DNA from: Anaerobacillus alkalilacustris
Lineage (GTDB): Bacteria; Bacillota; Bacilli; Bacillales; Anaerobacillaceae
DNA length: 64,000 nucleotides
Assembly: GCF_001866005.1 (NCBI RefSeq)
Contig: NZ_MLQR01000001.1
Location: 701,106 to 765,105, forward strand
Reading direction: 5' to 3'
The notes under the pieces are model-generated. The model had not been told where the DNA came from. It did no database searches and saw only the letters and a list, made by a program, of their open reading frames with translations. The position numbers and the translations under genes were made by a program. Each line of letters begins with the position of its first letter. The first letter of the stretch is position 1. Shown here piece after piece: positions 22,805 through 33,242 of this stretch.

Positions 22805-23638
22805 TTACACCTCAATATTTGTGGTATGAGTAGTTATTGCTCCATTATTTATCAGCTCGTCGATTGTATATTCCATAATTCGCTCATCAACCAGCTCAAC
22901 TTGCACCAATTTTTCCAAAATATTTAGACCAATGACCCGACCTTTTCCATGGACAGTTTGGATTGTTTTACCGATATCCGGAAGTTCTTGCTTAGCATTT
23001 TCATAGTTGTCATTTTCATACTTTAAACAACACATTAATCTGCCACAAAGACCTGATATTTTTGTTGGATTTAAAGACAAGCTTTGATCTTTAGCCATTT
23101 TAATTGACACCGGTTCAAAGTCGCCTAAAAACGATGAACAACATAAAATCCTTCCACAAGGACCAATTCCACCTAGCATCTTTGCTTCGTCACGTACACC
23201 AATTTGTCTAAGTTCAATTCTTGTCCTAAATATTGCTGCTAAGTCTTTAACAAGCTCTCTAAAGTCTATACGACCGTCTGCTGTGAAATAGAATAATACC
23301 TTATTGCGATCAAATGTATATTCAACATCGACTAACTTCATATCTAAATTATGCTCTTGGATTTTCTCTAGGCATACTTCAAAAGCTTCTTTAGCCGCTA
23401 CTTTATTTTCTTCTACTGTAGTTTTATCATTTTCATTTGCGATACGAACTACTTTTTTGAGAGGGAAAACTACATCTTGATCGTCAACAATTTTCTTACC
23501 AATGACGACTTTTCCGTACTCAATGCCTCTAGCAGTTTCAACGATTACTAGCTCACCTTTTTGTACGTCTATATCTTCAGGGGAGAAATAATATATTTTT
23601 CCCGCTTTTTTAAATCTGACACCTACTACTTGATGCAC
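22805..23638 (-). CDS. ricT: PSP1 domain protein RicT (YaaT)
   Basis: RicT is part of the RicA-RicF-RicT complex, which carries Fe-S clusters, stimulates the Spo0A phosphorelay and helps RNase Y maturation. The 277-residue protein contains the PSP1 core with Cys clusters [10 protein letters not shown] (near residues 167-176) and [11 protein letters not shown] (near 197-207), which could be cluster ligands. It lies 6 bp from holB and 7 bp from yabA. Confidence 0.94.
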   Translation of the reverse strand: MHQVVGVRFKKAGKIYYFSPEDIDVQKGELVIVETARGIEYGKVVIGKKIVDDQDVVFPLKKVVRIANENDKTTVEENKVAAKEAFEVCLEKIQEHNLDMKLVDVEYTFDRNKVLFYFTADGRIDFRELVKDLAAIFRTRIELRQIGVRDEAKMLGGIGPCGRILCCSSFLGDFEPVSIKMAKDQSLSLNPTKISGLCGRLMCCLKYENDNYENAKQELPDIGKTIQTVHGKGRVIGLNILEKLVQVELVDERIMEYTIDELINNGAITTHTTNIEV

Positions 23639-23644
23639 TATACA

Positions 23645-24631
23645 CTATCCCTCCTGTAACCTCATCATTAATTGTTCCATCAGTAGTTGAGGATTTACAT
23701 TTGCACTTAGACGTCTCTTTGCTTCTAAAATAGCAGCCATTTGCTGGCCAACTTTTCTCTGGGAGCTATTTAAAGCTTGTCGTTCTAATTTATCGGTATG
23801 ATCAACAAATATGAGTTGATCTTCAGTTGCTATTAAGGTACGTAATACATCCCGATACCAAAGTAATAGTAGATCTAACCCTAAATTTAATTGGTTTTTC
23901 TCCTTAAAGTGAGGAAACCAATTTTCTTGTAAAGTGAGGAAAACCTGATGCGGTCTTGTAGACACTTCTTCTACTAATTGTATCATTATGGCTCGAGCTT
24001 GTACAATCCAATCATCATGGTAAAGCTGGTAAGCTTCTTCAATATCATTTGTTAGCTGACCTAAAAGCCTTGTAATCGGCTTTATAACACCATTTTTTTC
24101 AAGGGTTTCCATTAATTTTAATGGTGTTAGTGGTACAAAGGAGAGAATTTGTGTTCTCGATAAAATTGTGCTTAAGATTCGATGTACTTCTGTTGTTGTT
24201 AATACAGCAATTGATTGTCCATCAGGTTCTTCAAGAAACTTCAATAAACCATTAGCCGCACTTATCGTCATTTTTTCGGCATCTTCAATAATATAAAACT
24301 TACGAATAGATTCCATCCCACGATAAGAAAATTCTTTTTTCAAGTTACGTATTTGGTCAATTTTTATTGTTTGTCCATCTGGTTGTATGATATGAACATC
24401 TGGGTGATTTCCCGATTCGATTCGTTTACAATCAGAACATGTCCCACAAGCTTCTACGCCTTCTTTTTCATCACAAAAAAATGTTTTTGCTAATTGAAGA
24501 GCTACCTTTCTTTTACCAGTCCCTTTTGCTCCTTCAAATAAATAGGCGTGAGCAAGGCGTTGTTTTCGAATACTATTTGTAATAATTTTCACAACTTTTT
24601 CTTGTGTTTCTTTTATTTCATTCCAAGTCAT
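23645..24631 (-). CDS. holB: DNA polymerase III subunit delta'
   Basis: This clamp-loader subunit works with DnaX and delta. The 328-residue AAA+ protein has a P-loop EGAKGTGKRKVA near residues 34-45, a four-Cys zinc module (CGTCSDC region, about 53-69) and a sensor region near LKFLEEPDGQ. It is followed by ricT and preceded by darA with a 12-bp gap. B. subtilis yaaR, which lies between darA and holB, is absent. Confidence 0.95.
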   Translation of the reverse strand: MTWNEIKETQEKVVKIITNSIRKQRLAHAYLFEGAKGTGKRKVALQLAKTFFCDEKEGVEACGTCSDCKRIESGNHPDVHIIQPDGQTIKIDQIRNLKKEFSYRGMESIRKFYIIEDAEKMTISAANGLLKFLEEPDGQSIAVLTTTEVHRILSTILSRTQILSFVPLTPLKLMETLEKNGVIKPITRLLGQLTNDIEEAYQLYHDDWIVQARAIMIQLVEEVSTRPHQVFLTLQENWFPHFKEKNQLNLGLDLLLLWYRDVLRTLIATEDQLIFVDHTDKLERQALNSSQRKVGQQMAAILEAKRRLSANVNPQLLMEQLMMRLQEG

Positions 24632-24643
24632 TGTTTACCACAC

Positions 24644-25378
<735 letters not shown>

Positions 25379-26011
25379 TTAATTCATTTCCAAAAAATCT
25401 TCTACTATCCTTTTTGTTTCAGCTACGACTTCTTCTAAAGTCCTGTCCGCATTAACCAAGACTATTCTTTCGGGATACATTCTCAATAATTTTAAGTAAC
25501 CTTCACGAACTTCATAATGAAACTGTATATTCTCTTGATCCAAACGGTTAATTTCTCGACCTGTATTATTGGCTATCCTTGCTAACCCCTTTTCTGGTTC
25601 AATATCAAAATAAATGGTTAGTTTTGGCATGCAATTTTCAATGGCAAAAGAGTTTATCGCATAAACTTCTTCCAAACCAATACCTCTAGCCATTCCTTGA
25701 TAAACTAAGCTACTATCTAAGAACCGGTCACACAGAACAATTTTACCTGCCCTCAACTCAGGTACTACCCTTTCTACGAGATGCTGCCTTCTAGCAGCAG
25801 CATACAATAATGCTTCAGTTCGGCCATCCATTGCAGTATTCTTTGTATCTAGTATAATTTCACGAATATTTTCAGCTATATCTATTCCACCTGGTTCTCT
25901 AGTAGTAATAAATTGGTAACCTTTTTGATCAAAGGAGGCAGATAGTTCTTGAATTACAGAAGTCTTCCCAGCCCCTTCGCCACCTTCAAAAGTAATAAAT
26001 TTTTCATTCAT
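25379..26011 (-). CDS. tmk: Thymidylate kinase
   Basis: Tmk phosphorylates dTMP to dTDP. The 210-residue protein shows the P-loop [12 protein letters not shown] near residues 6-17, the DR motif [13 protein letters not shown] near 92-104, and a lid region with EINRLDQE. The start at 26011 ([11 protein letters not shown]) matches family N-termini. It begins 16 bp after the yaaO stop and is probably co-transcribed with it, as in B. subtilis. Confidence 0.97.
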   Translation of the reverse strand: MNEKFITFEGGEGAGKTSVIQELSASFDQKGYQFITTREPGGIDIAENIREIILDTKNTAMDGRTEALLYAAARRQHLVERVVPELRAGKIVLCDRFLDSSLVYQGMARGIGLEEVYAINSFAIENCMPKLTIYFDIEPEKGLARIANNTGREINRLDQENIQFHYEVREGYLKLLRMYPERIVLVNADRTLEEVVAETKRIVEDFLEMN

Positions 26012-26027
26012 CCTATGTGTCCTCACT

Positions 26028-27458
26028 TTATCTTTTTTTAAAAACTTTAACTCCTACTTTATGTATGTCTTCTCCTTGAAGATAAGCTCCTACTTCTTTT
26101 AGTTCATACAGGTACTTAACATGCTCCATTTCAATTTGTTCTCCAGTTACTAACAAAGGTACACCTGGAGGATATGGCGTAATTTCTTCAGAAATAATTC
26201 GCCCTACTGACTTTGTTAACGGTACAAGTTCTTCCTCTTCATCTTCCATATCTTCATACGAAAGGGCTAAACTTGTACACTTTTTTTCAAATAAGCGGTG
26301 AGTTACTGTTGAACGCTCGATAACACTATAATCTTTTATTTTACATTTTATTATTTCTCCTATTCTGCGAAGGTTTATTGTATTTAGTAAAGGCATGACC
26401 ATTAATATATTATTTGGATCTGCTAATTCAGTATAGATTCCTTCTTCTTCTAGAAGTTGTTGCAATTCATACCCACTAAGTTCACAGCATGATTGTATCG
26501 TCACCTTTAAAGGATCAGTCTTATATAGCTTATTTTCAACAATTTTTAACTGCGGAATTTTATTAATATCATCTTTAAAAGTTTTTATATCAAAGATTGT
26601 CTTTTCTATATCTTTTTCTGATATAGATGCTAGGAAATGTCTAGCTAAGTCAAGAGAGGCCATCAAGGGGTAAGATGGACTACTCGATTGTAACAATTGT
26701 AAATAATAAGTAAGTTTCTTTAAACTTATGAGCGAGCTATTATAATGTAAATACGAACACATTGTCATTGCTGGTAATGTTTTATGAGCTGATTGAACAA
26801 CAATGTCTGCTCCATATTCAAGAGCTGACTTCGGAAAGAAATTAGAAGGATGACTGAAATGAGCTCCATGTGCCTCATCAACTAATACCACCATCTTATG
26901 TTTATGTGCTTCTTTAATAATACTTTCTAATGACATTGAATATCCATAGTAGTTTGGATTAGTAATGATCAATGCTTTTGCATATGGATATTTATTAATT
27001 GTATCTAAGACAAAAGCCTCTTTTAAATTTGTAGGTATTTGAGCAATTTCGTCAAATTCAGGCTGCAAAAAAATAGGGTGAACTTTTGCTAATCTTAGCC
27101 CATTTAAAATTGACTTATGACTGTTTCTTTGAACAAGAACTGTCTCACCTGCTTTACAGGTTGCCATAATCATTGCTAAATTTCCTACAGTTGAACCACC
27201 TACAAGAAAAAAACATTGTTTTGACCGATACCAATCTGCAGCTAAATTCTCAGCTTGTTTGATTACTCCTGTAGGATTGTGTAAGTCATCTAAGCCAGTT
27301 AGTTCTGTTACATCCATTGATAATAAAGGACGGTATAATTCTGCGCCGTATTCTGAAAATACTGCACCATTTTTATGTCCAGGAACGTGAAAAGAAAGTG
27401 GTTCACGTTTTCTATGTGCTAATAGAGCTTCGAAAAGAGGTATCCTTTTTTGATCCAT
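26028..27458 (-). CDS. yaaO: Orn/Lys/Arg decarboxylase-fold PLP enzyme (YaaO)
   Basis: The 476-residue protein has the fold-type I core of basic amino acid decarboxylases: HVPGHKNG near residue 24, [11 protein letters not shown] near 88, VDEAHGAHF near 192, and the PLP lysine in SAHKTLPAM near 225. A C-terminal domain follows from about residue 390 ([13 protein letters not shown]). The substrate cannot be read from the sequence; lysine, arginine and ornithine are all possible. The B. subtilis neighbours xpaC and yaaN are absent. Confidence 0.9.
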   Translation of the reverse strand: MDQKRIPLFEALLAHRKREPLSFHVPGHKNGAVFSEYGAELYRPLLSMDVTELTGLDDLHNPTGVIKQAENLAADWYRSKQCFFLVGGSTVGNLAMIMATCKAGETVLVQRNSHKSILNGLRLAKVHPIFLQPEFDEIAQIPTNLKEAFVLDTINKYPYAKALIITNPNYYGYSMSLESIIKEAHKHKMVVLVDEAHGAHFSHPSNFFPKSALEYGADIVVQSAHKTLPAMTMCSYLHYNSSLISLKKLTYYLQLLQSSSPSYPLMASLDLARHFLASISEKDIEKTIFDIKTFKDDINKIPQLKIVENKLYKTDPLKVTIQSCCELSGYELQQLLEEEGIYTELADPNNILMVMPLLNTINLRRIGEIIKCKIKDYSVIERSTVTHRLFEKKCTSLALSYEDMEDEEEELVPLTKSVGRIISEEITPYPPGVPLLVTGEQIEMEHVKYLYELKEVGAYLQGEDIHKVGVKVFKKR

Positions 27459-27632
27459 ACGTATTCAATTCCTTTTATATAGTAATGTTTAATTATCACT
27501 TCACCTATTATAACGAATTTCTGACTATAATGATAAAAATCATTGTTACATTAATGAAGACATACACAATATGGTGATTTCATGCATATAATTAAAAGAG
27601 TTACTATTTTAATAAAAATCAGAATTTTTTAT

Positions 27633-27661
27633 GTATAGTTTACCTTTCATTGGAAATGATT
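27633..27661 (+). promoter_or_regulatory. Candidate sigma-F promoter of gin
   Basis: GTATA (27633-27637), a 14-bp gap and GGAAATGATT (27652-27661) resemble sigma-F/G elements. gin (csfB) is sigma-F dependent in B. subtilis. The match is imperfect. Confidence 0.45.
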
Positions 27662-27684
27662 GGACTATGGAGGTGAACACAATA

Positions 27685-27879
27685 ATGAAAGAAAAACAAT
27701 GCGTAGAAAAGTGTTCGGTTTGTGAACAAAATAATGAGAATGGAATTCATATTTGCGATATTTATATTTGTGAAAACTGTGAACGAGAAATTGTAAATTC
27801 TGATGTAAGTGACGAATTTTACAGGTACTACTTACAAAAATTAAGAAAATTAAAGCACTCATTGTTAAATATCTCTTAG
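27685..27879 (+). CDS. gin: Anti-sigma-G/E factor Gin (CsfB)
   Basis: This 64-residue zinc protein has two CXXC pairs, CSVC and CENC, in the Gin pattern. Gin holds sigma G (and sigma E) inactive until the proper stage of forespore or mother-cell development. The ATG at 27685 follows ATGGAGGTGAACACAATA; an in-frame start 54 nt upstream has no site. It lies beside the rRNA locus and yaaO as in B. subtilis, and is transcribed opposite to its neighbours. Confidence 0.92.
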   Translation: MKEKQCVEKCSVCEQNNENGIHICDIYICENCEREIVNSDVSDEFYRYYLQKLRKLKHSLLNIS

Positions 27880-28180
27880 AAGGCTCTTACTTAAAGGGTC
27901 TATTTTTTTTTTTGATATTTTTCCAGGATGACACTAACAGCAATTACTAGTTGATAATTAAACAAAAGCATGGGCCCGTTTAGCTGTTATTAAATTAGTT
28001 CAAGCACATTTCAGGGCTTACGTTACCATTTTTATCCTACTTCATTAAATTCAGTAACGTACGTACCTTTATTTATATAACATTTCCTTATTAAATATAT
28101 GTTCTACTAATGCTATTTCCCTAAGTTAAAATTAAAGCTTGTTATGCAGCAGCCTTGCATTGGCCTTCATGAGTTATTTC
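27880..28180. other. Gene-free spacer between gin and the rRNA flank
   Basis: A T11 run after a weak stem (27876-27915) may terminate gin. The rest of the stretch shows no gene; this is where xpaC and yaaN lie in B. subtilis, and no recognisable remnant was found. Confidence 0.45.
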
Positions 28181-28184
28181 TTTA

Positions 28185-28380
28185 GAATATGCATACTGCA
28201 GCATTGCATCGAGGAAACACACTGCGAAGCGACACTCTTAGACGCAGAAAAGCTACTGACTTCGTTTACCTCATGAATATACTTCTTTGAATTTACTACG
28301 TGCTGCTTTGCATCGAGGAAGCTTACTTCAAAGCGATACTAGCAGACGCAGATGCAGCACCACTTAACGCAAATACTCAA
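28185..28380. repeat. Repeat modules flanking the rRNA locus (copy A)
   Basis: Two related modules lie in tandem (near 28190-28250 and 28303-28362). Each reads TTGCATCGAGGAA...GCGA(C)ACT...GACGCAGA. The same module occurs inverted inside R2, R5 and R6. From 28201 onward the sequence is almost identical to 62114 onward, with a constant offset of 33,913 bp. Confidence 0.8.
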
Positions 28381-28391
28381 TTTCCGAAAAC

Positions 28392-28423
28392 AAAAAGAAC
28401 ACACTCCATTGGAATGTGTTCTT
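28392..28423 (-). terminator. rRNA terminator (locus A)
   Basis: In minus sense AGAACACATTCC / GGAGTGTGTTCT is followed by TTTTTG. It lies right behind the 5S gene. Confidence 0.85.
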
Positions 28424-28429
28424 TAACTT

Positions 28430-28544
28430 ACCTAGCAACGTCCTACTCTCACAAGGGGAAGCCCCTAACTACCATCGGCGCAAAAGAGCTTAACGATCGT
28501 GTTCGGCATGGGAACGAGTGTGACCTCTTCGCTATCGCCACTAG
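28430..28544 (-). rRNA. rrf: 5S ribosomal RNA (locus A)
   Basis: The reverse complement runs GTGGCGATAGCGAAGAGGTC ... GCCGATGGTAGTTAGGGGC ... GTAGGACGTTGC, a full-length bacillar 5S rRNA of about 115 nt. It is identical to the copy at 62343-62457. It is preceded by the usual 23S-5S spacer (TTATCTAGTTTTGAAAGAAT), but there is no 23S gene. Confidence 0.95.
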
Positions 28545-28591
28545 ATAATATATTTAGTTGAAAGAAATCATTCTTTCAAAACTAGATAACA

Positions 28592-28922
28592 GTCCCAGTG
28601 TGGCCGATCACCCTCTCAGGTCGGCTACGCATCGTCGCCTTGGTAAGCCGTTACCTTACCAACTAGCTAATGCGACGCGGGCCCATCCTGTAGTGTTAGG
28701 TAAACCCAACTTTCACTTTAGAACCATGAGGCTCCAAAGATTATCCGGTATTAGCTTCGGTTTCCCGAAGTTATCCCAGTCTACAGGGCAGGTTGCCCAC
28801 GTGTTACTCACCCGTCCGCCGCTAACTCTCATAAAGCAAGCTTTAATTGAGTTCGCTCGACTTGCATGTATTAGGCACGCCGCCAGCGTTCGTCCTGAGC
28901 CAGGATCAAACTCTCCATAAAA
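28592..28922 (-). rRNA. rrs: 16S rRNA 5' fragment (331 nt, locus A)
   Basis: From 28922 the minus strand reads GGAGAGTTTGATCCTGGCTC and continues through the normal 5' domain to CCACACTGGGAC, about position 320-331. There it joins the 23S-5S spacer directly. The remaining 1.2 kb of 16S, the ITS and all of 23S are missing. The locus sits where B. subtilis has rrnA. An assembly collapse is more likely than true loss, because locus B breaks at the same 16S base. Confidence 0.93.
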
Positions 28923-29045
28923 GTGTTTGATAAAGCTCAAAAATTTAAATTCATTGACGAGATATTTACTATCTCTTTAATTCGCTTGGCTGTGTGTTCA
29001 GTTTTCAAAGAACAATACTTTCGTCTTTAAATCGACAAGGATTTA

Positions 29046-29155
29046 ACTATACCAATGTAACATTCCGTTGTCAATCTTTTTTTTCGTTCGATTTTACTAA
29101 AACTCCAATCAAACACGACGTGTATTATCATACCACTCGGATAATTAGTTGTCAA
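29046..29155 (-). promoter_or_regulatory. Tandem rRNA promoters (locus A)
   Basis: On the minus strand P1 is TTGACA (29155-29150), 17 bp, TATGAT (29132-29127). P2 is TTGACA (29074-29069), 17 bp, TATAGT (29051-29046). Tandem strong sigma-A promoters are typical of bacillar rRNA operons and support this being a genuine rrn locus. Confidence 0.88.
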
Positions 29156-29294
29156 CAACTAATTTTGTCAGTCTTTGACGAAAAATGAATTCCGAATGAC
29201 GTTTTTATAATATACCATGACTCCATAAACTATGCAAGTATTTATAAATATTTTTTTATATTAAAATATAAATGTCTCAACCACAACTTTAAAT

Positions 29295-29450
29295 GCAGCT
29301 GCTCTTCTAGCAGCGGTCTAAAAAAGGCTTCGCAGAAGCAAAACTGCACGAAGCCATTTAGAGATGTGTTTCATAATTGAAAGCACTAGCTTAACTGAAG
29401 TGACCGAGCTCGTAGGCTGCTTACGCTAGACGGTTCTAAGTTAGAATTTT
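29295..29450 (-). repeat. Dispersed repeat, copy R4 (partial)
   Basis: Tail features (TTCTAACTTAGAACCGTCTAGC, GAGCTCGGTCACTTCAGTT) and an inner AGCTGCTC block are present in gene sense after the bofA terminator. The GCGCTTGCGCTTTTCT end is not found. Confidence 0.7.
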
Positions 29451-29467
29451 TTTACTTTCTTACTTTG

Positions 29468-29500
29468 TAAAAAAGACCATGAGTTCTTGACTCAGGTCTT
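29468..29500 (-). terminator. Terminator of bofA
   Basis: AGACCTGAGTC...GAACTCATGGTCT in minus sense is followed by TTTTTTAC. Repeat R4 begins behind it. Confidence 0.8.
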
Positions 29501-29764
29501 CTATAAAATTAGATGATCAATCGCGACCAAAACCACTAAACCCGGAATACCTAAAAAGCCTGACACTGATGCGGTGACTAAGTTAATTGGTATCTGATAG
29601 TCAAAAACCGAACCAAAAGCATTTAAAAAGAATAAAAACAATGCACCAATAATTACTTTAATCATTCCTTGTCCAATAAAACGTAACGGTTTAATCGGCG
29701 CCCCTAATATAAGTAATAAAAATACCATACCACTTAATAAAGCTACAATAATAATAGGATCCAC
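29501..29764 (-). CDS. bofA: Pro-sigma-K processing inhibitor BofA
   Basis: BofA is an integral membrane protein that, with SpoIVFA, holds the SpoIVFB protease inactive until the forespore signals engulfment. The 87-residue product is almost wholly hydrophobic, with two to three transmembrane segments (about 5-22, 34-52 and 60-85). Its C-terminal region SGFLGIPGLVVLVAID is conserved. The start is GTG at 29764 after AGGAGGGG. It lies between yaaL and the rRNA locus, as in B. subtilis. Confidence 0.93.
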   Translation of the reverse strand: MDPIIIVALLSGMVFLLLILGAPIKPLRFIGQGMIKVIIGALFLFFLNAFGSVFDYQIPINLVTASVSGFLGIPGLVVLVAIDHLIL

Positions 29765-29821
29765 AATCTTCCCCTCCTAAACTTTGTGACAAGCTTCTCT
29801 AATATCATCCTATTCTGAACT

Positions 29822-29873
29822 ATAAAAAAAAGAACACAGGAAATCTTTAATAAGATTTACCTATGTTCTTTTT
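29822..29873 (-). terminator. Terminator overlapping the yaaL 3' end
   Basis: AAGAACATAGGTAAATCTT and AAGATTTCCTGTGTTCTT pair into a long stem followed by T8 in minus sense. Its 5' arm overlaps the last codons of yaaL. Confidence 0.85.
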
Positions 29874-30074
29874 TCTACATCTTGCTTCTTTTAATAAAAA
29901 TAAATATTTCGCTTCAGTTAATTTAAGGTTAAATAATACTTCTCCAGATGGATCCAAACTCTTTTTCACTAATTCAGTTTGATTAACAAGATTTACTTTT
30001 AATTCTTCAATATGAGACACTAAACGTTGATCTTCAAGCTTTCTTATTTTCCCTTTCCTCTTAAAAAGCCGCAT
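29847..30074 (-). CDS. yaaL: DUF2508 family protein YaaL
   Basis: This small 75-residue cytosolic protein is rich in Lys and Glu and predicted helical (HIEELKVNLVNQTELVKKSLD). The family is found next to recR and bofA in bacilli; its function is unknown. It starts 17 bp after recR ends, with an AAGGGG site, and is likely co-transcribed with dnaX-ebfC-recR. A strong terminator overlaps its 3' end and separates it from bofA. Confidence 0.88.
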   Translation of the reverse strand: MRLFKRKGKIRKLEDQRLVSHIEELKVNLVNQTELVKKSLDPSGEVLFNLKLTEAKYLFLLKEARCRKKNIGKSY

Positions 30075-30091
30075 CTCATTACCCCTTTTTA

Positions 30092-30688
30092 TTATAGTTC
30101 TCTTCTACCCTCTATCGCTTTTGAAAGTGTAACTTCATCAGCATATTCCAAGTCACCACCAACTGGAAGACCGTGGGCAATTCTAGTCACTTTAATTCCC
30201 GTCGGTTTCACTAGACGAGATATATACATAGCAGTTGCCTCACCCTCAATATTAGGATTTGTAGCTAGGATAATTTCTTGAATGGTATCATCTTGAAGCC
30301 TCTTTAATAACTCTGGAATTTTAACATCCTCTGGACCAATTCCTTCCATTGGGGATATTGCACCTTGTAAAATATGATATAACCCTCGATATTCCTTCAT
30401 TTTTTCCATCGCAATAACATCCTTGGCATCTTGTACAACACAAATAATTGATTTATCTCTTCTTGTATCTTCACAAATATAGCAAGGATCAGTATCAGTA
30501 ATGTTATGACAAACAGAGCAATAAGTAAGATCCCTTTTAGCATTAACTAAAGCTTTTGCAAAATCTAAAACATCATCTTCTTTCATATCCAATACAAAAA
30601 AAGCCAGTCGGGTCGCCGTTTTTGGACCAATTCCTGGCAATCTCATAAATCCTTCAATTAATTTCGATATCGGTTCAGGATATTGCAC
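30092..30688 (-). CDS. recR: Recombination protein RecR
   Basis: RecR acts with RecO and RecF to load RecA at gaps. The start is GTG at 30688, giving 198 residues beginning (M)[20 protein letters not shown], the exact B. subtilis length; the AGGAGG site lies 6 nt away. A helix-hairpin-helix (LPGIGPKTA), a four-Cys zinc finger (CSVC...CYIC, about 58-74) and a Toprim domain ([14 protein letters not shown]) are seen. The upstream in-frame extension is repeat R5, which ends just before the ribosome-binding site. Confidence 0.97.
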   Translation of the reverse strand: MQYPEPISKLIEGFMRLPGIGPKTATRLAFFVLDMKEDDVLDFAKALVNAKRDLTYCSVCHNITDTDPCYICEDTRRDKSIICVVQDAKDVIAMEKMKEYRGLYHILQGAISPMEGIGPEDVKIPELLKRLQDDTIQEIILATNPNIEGEATAMYISRLVKPTGIKVTRIAHGLPVGGDLEYADEVTLSKAIEGRREL

Positions 30689-30701
30689 GTGTTTTCCTCC
30701 T

Positions 30702-30890
30702 AATAGAAAAGCGCAAGCGCCTTGATTATGAGCAATAGGTATGAAACCCCTCTGACAGAGGTCATTTCTCGGCTCCCCAGTACTTCTGCGTCTGCAAGCA
30801 CCGCTTCGTAGTAGTTTGCCTTGAAGCAAAGTACATGCAGTTTCTCAAAGTAGTATCAGTAACTAAAAATCAGTAACTTGATTAAATAAG
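30702..30890 (-). repeat. Dispersed repeat, copy R5 (inside the ebfC-recR operon)
   Basis: The end GGCGCTTGCGCTTTTCTATT lies 2 nt upstream of the recR AGGAGG site. The inner module CTTTGCTTCAAGGCAAACTAC...GCAGACGCAGAAG matches R6. The tail is degraded. In gene sense it begins after a stretch with T7 (near 30911) and an imperfect AAGGGTGCT/AGTGCCCTT stem. Confidence 0.75.
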
Positions 30891-30949
30891 GGCACTGAAA
30901 GCTTAACAAAAAAAGCACACAGCACCCTTACTCAACTACAACCATTAGT

Positions 30950-31261
30950 TTAGAATAAACCTGGCATATTCATACCTTTTGTAAATTTACCCATGTCTTG
31001 ATTAATTAAATCATCAACTTTATTTAATGCTTCATTTGTTGCAGCTAAAATCAAATCTTGTAACATTTCAATATCATCCGGATCAACAACTTCTTCTGAA
31101 ATGATCACTTCAAGAATCTTCTTTTCCCCAGAAGCGATGACTTTTACCATTCCACCACCAGCAGTTGCTTCTACCGTTTTTTCTTTAAGTTCTTCTTGAG
31201 CCTTAGCCATTTGTTTTTGTAACTTTTGCATTTGTTTCATCATATTTCCCATGTTTTTCAT
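30950..31261 (-). CDS. ebfC: YbaB/EbfC family nucleoid-associated protein (YaaK)
   Basis: The 103-residue DNA-binding protein begins [22 protein letters not shown] and contains [18 protein letters not shown], the standard YbaB core. It forms dimers with a tweezer shape in homologues. The start at 31261 has GAGG 8 nt upstream; the 9-codon extension overlapping the dnaX stop region is less likely. It lies between dnaX and recR, the usual order. Confidence 0.95.
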   Translation of the reverse strand: MKNMGNMMKQMQKLQKQMAKAQEELKEKTVEATAGGGMVKVIASGEKKILEVIISEEVVDPDDIEMLQDLILAATNEALNKVDDLINQDMGKFTKGMNMPGLF

Positions 31262-31280
31262 CACTTTTTCCTCGCTTTCA

Positions 31281-32960
31281 TTAATCAATTATTTCAATTA
31301 ACTCTGAACCTACTAATTTCATAGCTTCCTCAACAATCGGATCACCATCAGAAGTCGGATCCGCATCACCACGTTGTTCTCTAACAAAATCTTCTTTTAT
31401 TCCTTCCCATTGATTTGTTAATATGGTCAAAAATTTAAGTTGATCTGAAAAAACGTTAACTAATATTTGTTCTATCATCTGACGGAATTTCGAATCAACC
31501 ATATCTCTATGCATTTCATTTTGAAAAGCAAGTAAGATCATATTTTTAGAAGCTGCAACTGGTTTACTATCAGACAACCATGCATGAGCTGGTACACTTT
31601 GCTTCTTAACTAATTCCATTATTTGTCCCCAACTACTAGTTATACGCTGCAAATCTTGTTTTGTAGCTTGTTTAAGCATTTCTTTTACTTGATTTGAACT
31701 AACACTACTCCTAGCACCGCCTCTGAATTGACCTTGATTTTTCTTTGGTTTTTCTTGCGACTGGTTGGAGTGCGTTTGAGGTAGAGTTTGAATATTCGCT
31801 AATTGTTTTTCTAAAAACTCAACTTTTTTCACTAATAGTTGGTAGTCTTCACCTTTTGCTTCATTTACCTGAATTTGAGTATTACAAATCTTCACAATCG
31901 CAACTTCAATAAAAATTTTAGGATGACTCGACCATTTCATATCTTGAAGAATTTCATTTAAAATTTGAATGGTTTGATAAATCCAACTCGTATTAGTTTT
32001 TTCACTAATGTTAATGAACTTATCATCGACCGATACTCTTTCAAGTACACCACTAAGCTGAGGTGCCGTTTTGTGCAATAACATATCTCGATAAAAGAAG
32101 ATAAAATCTTCTATAAACCGAGTTGGATCTTTTCCTGCAGATACAAGTTTATCAACAGAATTTAATGCTTTTACTACATCAGCTGTAACTAGAGCATCTG
32201 CTACTTCCATCAAAAGCCCTTGAGAAACCGCTCCCGTTATTGTAAGTATATCCTCTAATAAAACTTCTTCATCACAATAAGAGATCGCTTGGTCCAATAA
32301 ACTCAATGCATCCCTCATACCACCTTCAGATACTCTAGCGATCATCGACAAAGCATCCTGATTAACGTTAGTGTCATAATGACTTAAAATAAATTGCATT
32401 CGACTAATCATAGCTTCACTTGTAATTCTTTTAAAATCAAATCGCTGACACCTAGAAATGATTGTTAAAGGAATTTTATGTGGCTCTGTTGTAGCTAAAA
32501 TAAAAATAACGTGTTTCGGAGGTTCTTCTAACGTTTTTAACAGAGCATTAAATGCTCCGGTAGATAACATGTGGACTTCATCAATAATATATACCTTATA
32601 ACGAATACCACTACTTGGAGCAAACTTAACTTTGTCTCGAATATCTCTAATCTCGTCTACTCCATTATTTGATGCGGCATCAATTTCAATAACATCAACA
32701 ATAGAACCGTCTGAGATACCAATACAAGCTTCACATTCATTACAAGGTTCATCAACCGGTGCACATTGACAATTAACCGCTTTAGCGATAATTTTAGCAG
32801 CACTAGTTTTCCCTGTTCCCCTAGGTCCTGTAAAAAGATACGCATGGGATAATTTCTCTTGAATGAGTGCGTTTTTTATTGTTTTTGTAATATGCTCTTG
32901 GCCGACCACATCACTAAGTTGCTTCGGACGCCACACTCGATATAATGCTTGATAGCTCAT
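31281..32960 (-). CDS. dnaX: DNA polymerase III subunit gamma/tau
   Basis: DnaX is the motor of the clamp loader. The 559-residue protein has a P-loop ([13 protein letters not shown] near residues 44-56), a four-Cys zinc module (about 69-84), the DEVHML Walker B region near 127 and an SRC motif near 169. A Gln/Ser-rich linker (about 385-415) leads to the C-terminal tau domain. No slippery A-run frameshift product is needed. It follows the ffs RNA gene. Confidence 0.97.
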   Translation of the reverse strand: MSYQALYRVWRPKQLSDVVGQEHITKTIKNALIQEKLSHAYLFTGPRGTGKTSAAKIIAKAVNCQCAPVDEPCNECEACIGISDGSIVDVIEIDAASNNGVDEIRDIRDKVKFAPSSGIRYKVYIIDEVHMLSTGAFNALLKTLEEPPKHVIFILATTEPHKIPLTIISRCQRFDFKRITSEAMISRMQFILSHYDTNVNQDALSMIARVSEGGMRDALSLLDQAISYCDEEVLLEDILTITGAVSQGLLMEVADALVTADVVKALNSVDKLVSAGKDPTRFIEDFIFFYRDMLLHKTAPQLSGVLERVSVDDKFINISEKTNTSWIYQTIQILNEILQDMKWSSHPKIFIEVAIVKICNTQIQVNEAKGEDYQLLVKKVEFLEKQLANIQTLPQTHSNQSQEKPKKNQGQFRGGARSSVSSNQVKEMLKQATKQDLQRITSSWGQIMELVKKQSVPAHAWLSDSKPVAASKNMILLAFQNEMHRDMVDSKFRQMIEQILVNVFSDQLKFLTILTNQWEGIKEDFVREQRGDADPTSDGDPIVEEAMKLVGSELIEIID

Positions 32961-33159
32961 TTGTTCACCTCCCGGGGAACTTCACTAGTAAATATTATAC
33001 CTTTTCAATTGATAGATTTCAAAGTGTATATAATGTAGATTAGTACACTTTCGTGATAAGTATAATTATGTTTGATCTAAACTTCATAATAGCGGTAACT
33101 TCCTTCTTCATTTTTAAAATTCTCAAGGTTTAAGGAAGCGATATAATGATAATATACAC

Positions 33160-33190
33160 ACGATAAAATCAGTTGTGATTTTATCGTTTT
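33160..33190. repeat. Perfect 11-bp hairpin between ffs and dnaX
   Basis: CGATAAAATCA GTTG TGATTTTATCG forms a perfect stem with a 4-nt loop, followed by TTTT on the plus strand only. Its role is unclear because nothing on the plus strand ends here. Confidence 0.7.
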
Positions 33191-33242
33191 CCTATAAATA
33201 AAGTTTTGCCTTCAACAACGTACTCATTAACTTGAAGACATT

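Noticed and set aside
28300-28940. Open frames of 82, 120 and 75 codons over the rRNA locus (and the same at 62213-62892)
   Set aside because: They overlap 5S and 16S rRNA sequence and repeat modules, with no ribosome-binding site; they are translations of structural RNA.
30689-30829. N-terminal extension of RecR by 47 codons
   Set aside because: It translates repeat R5; the GTG at 30688 with AGGAGG gives the exact family length.
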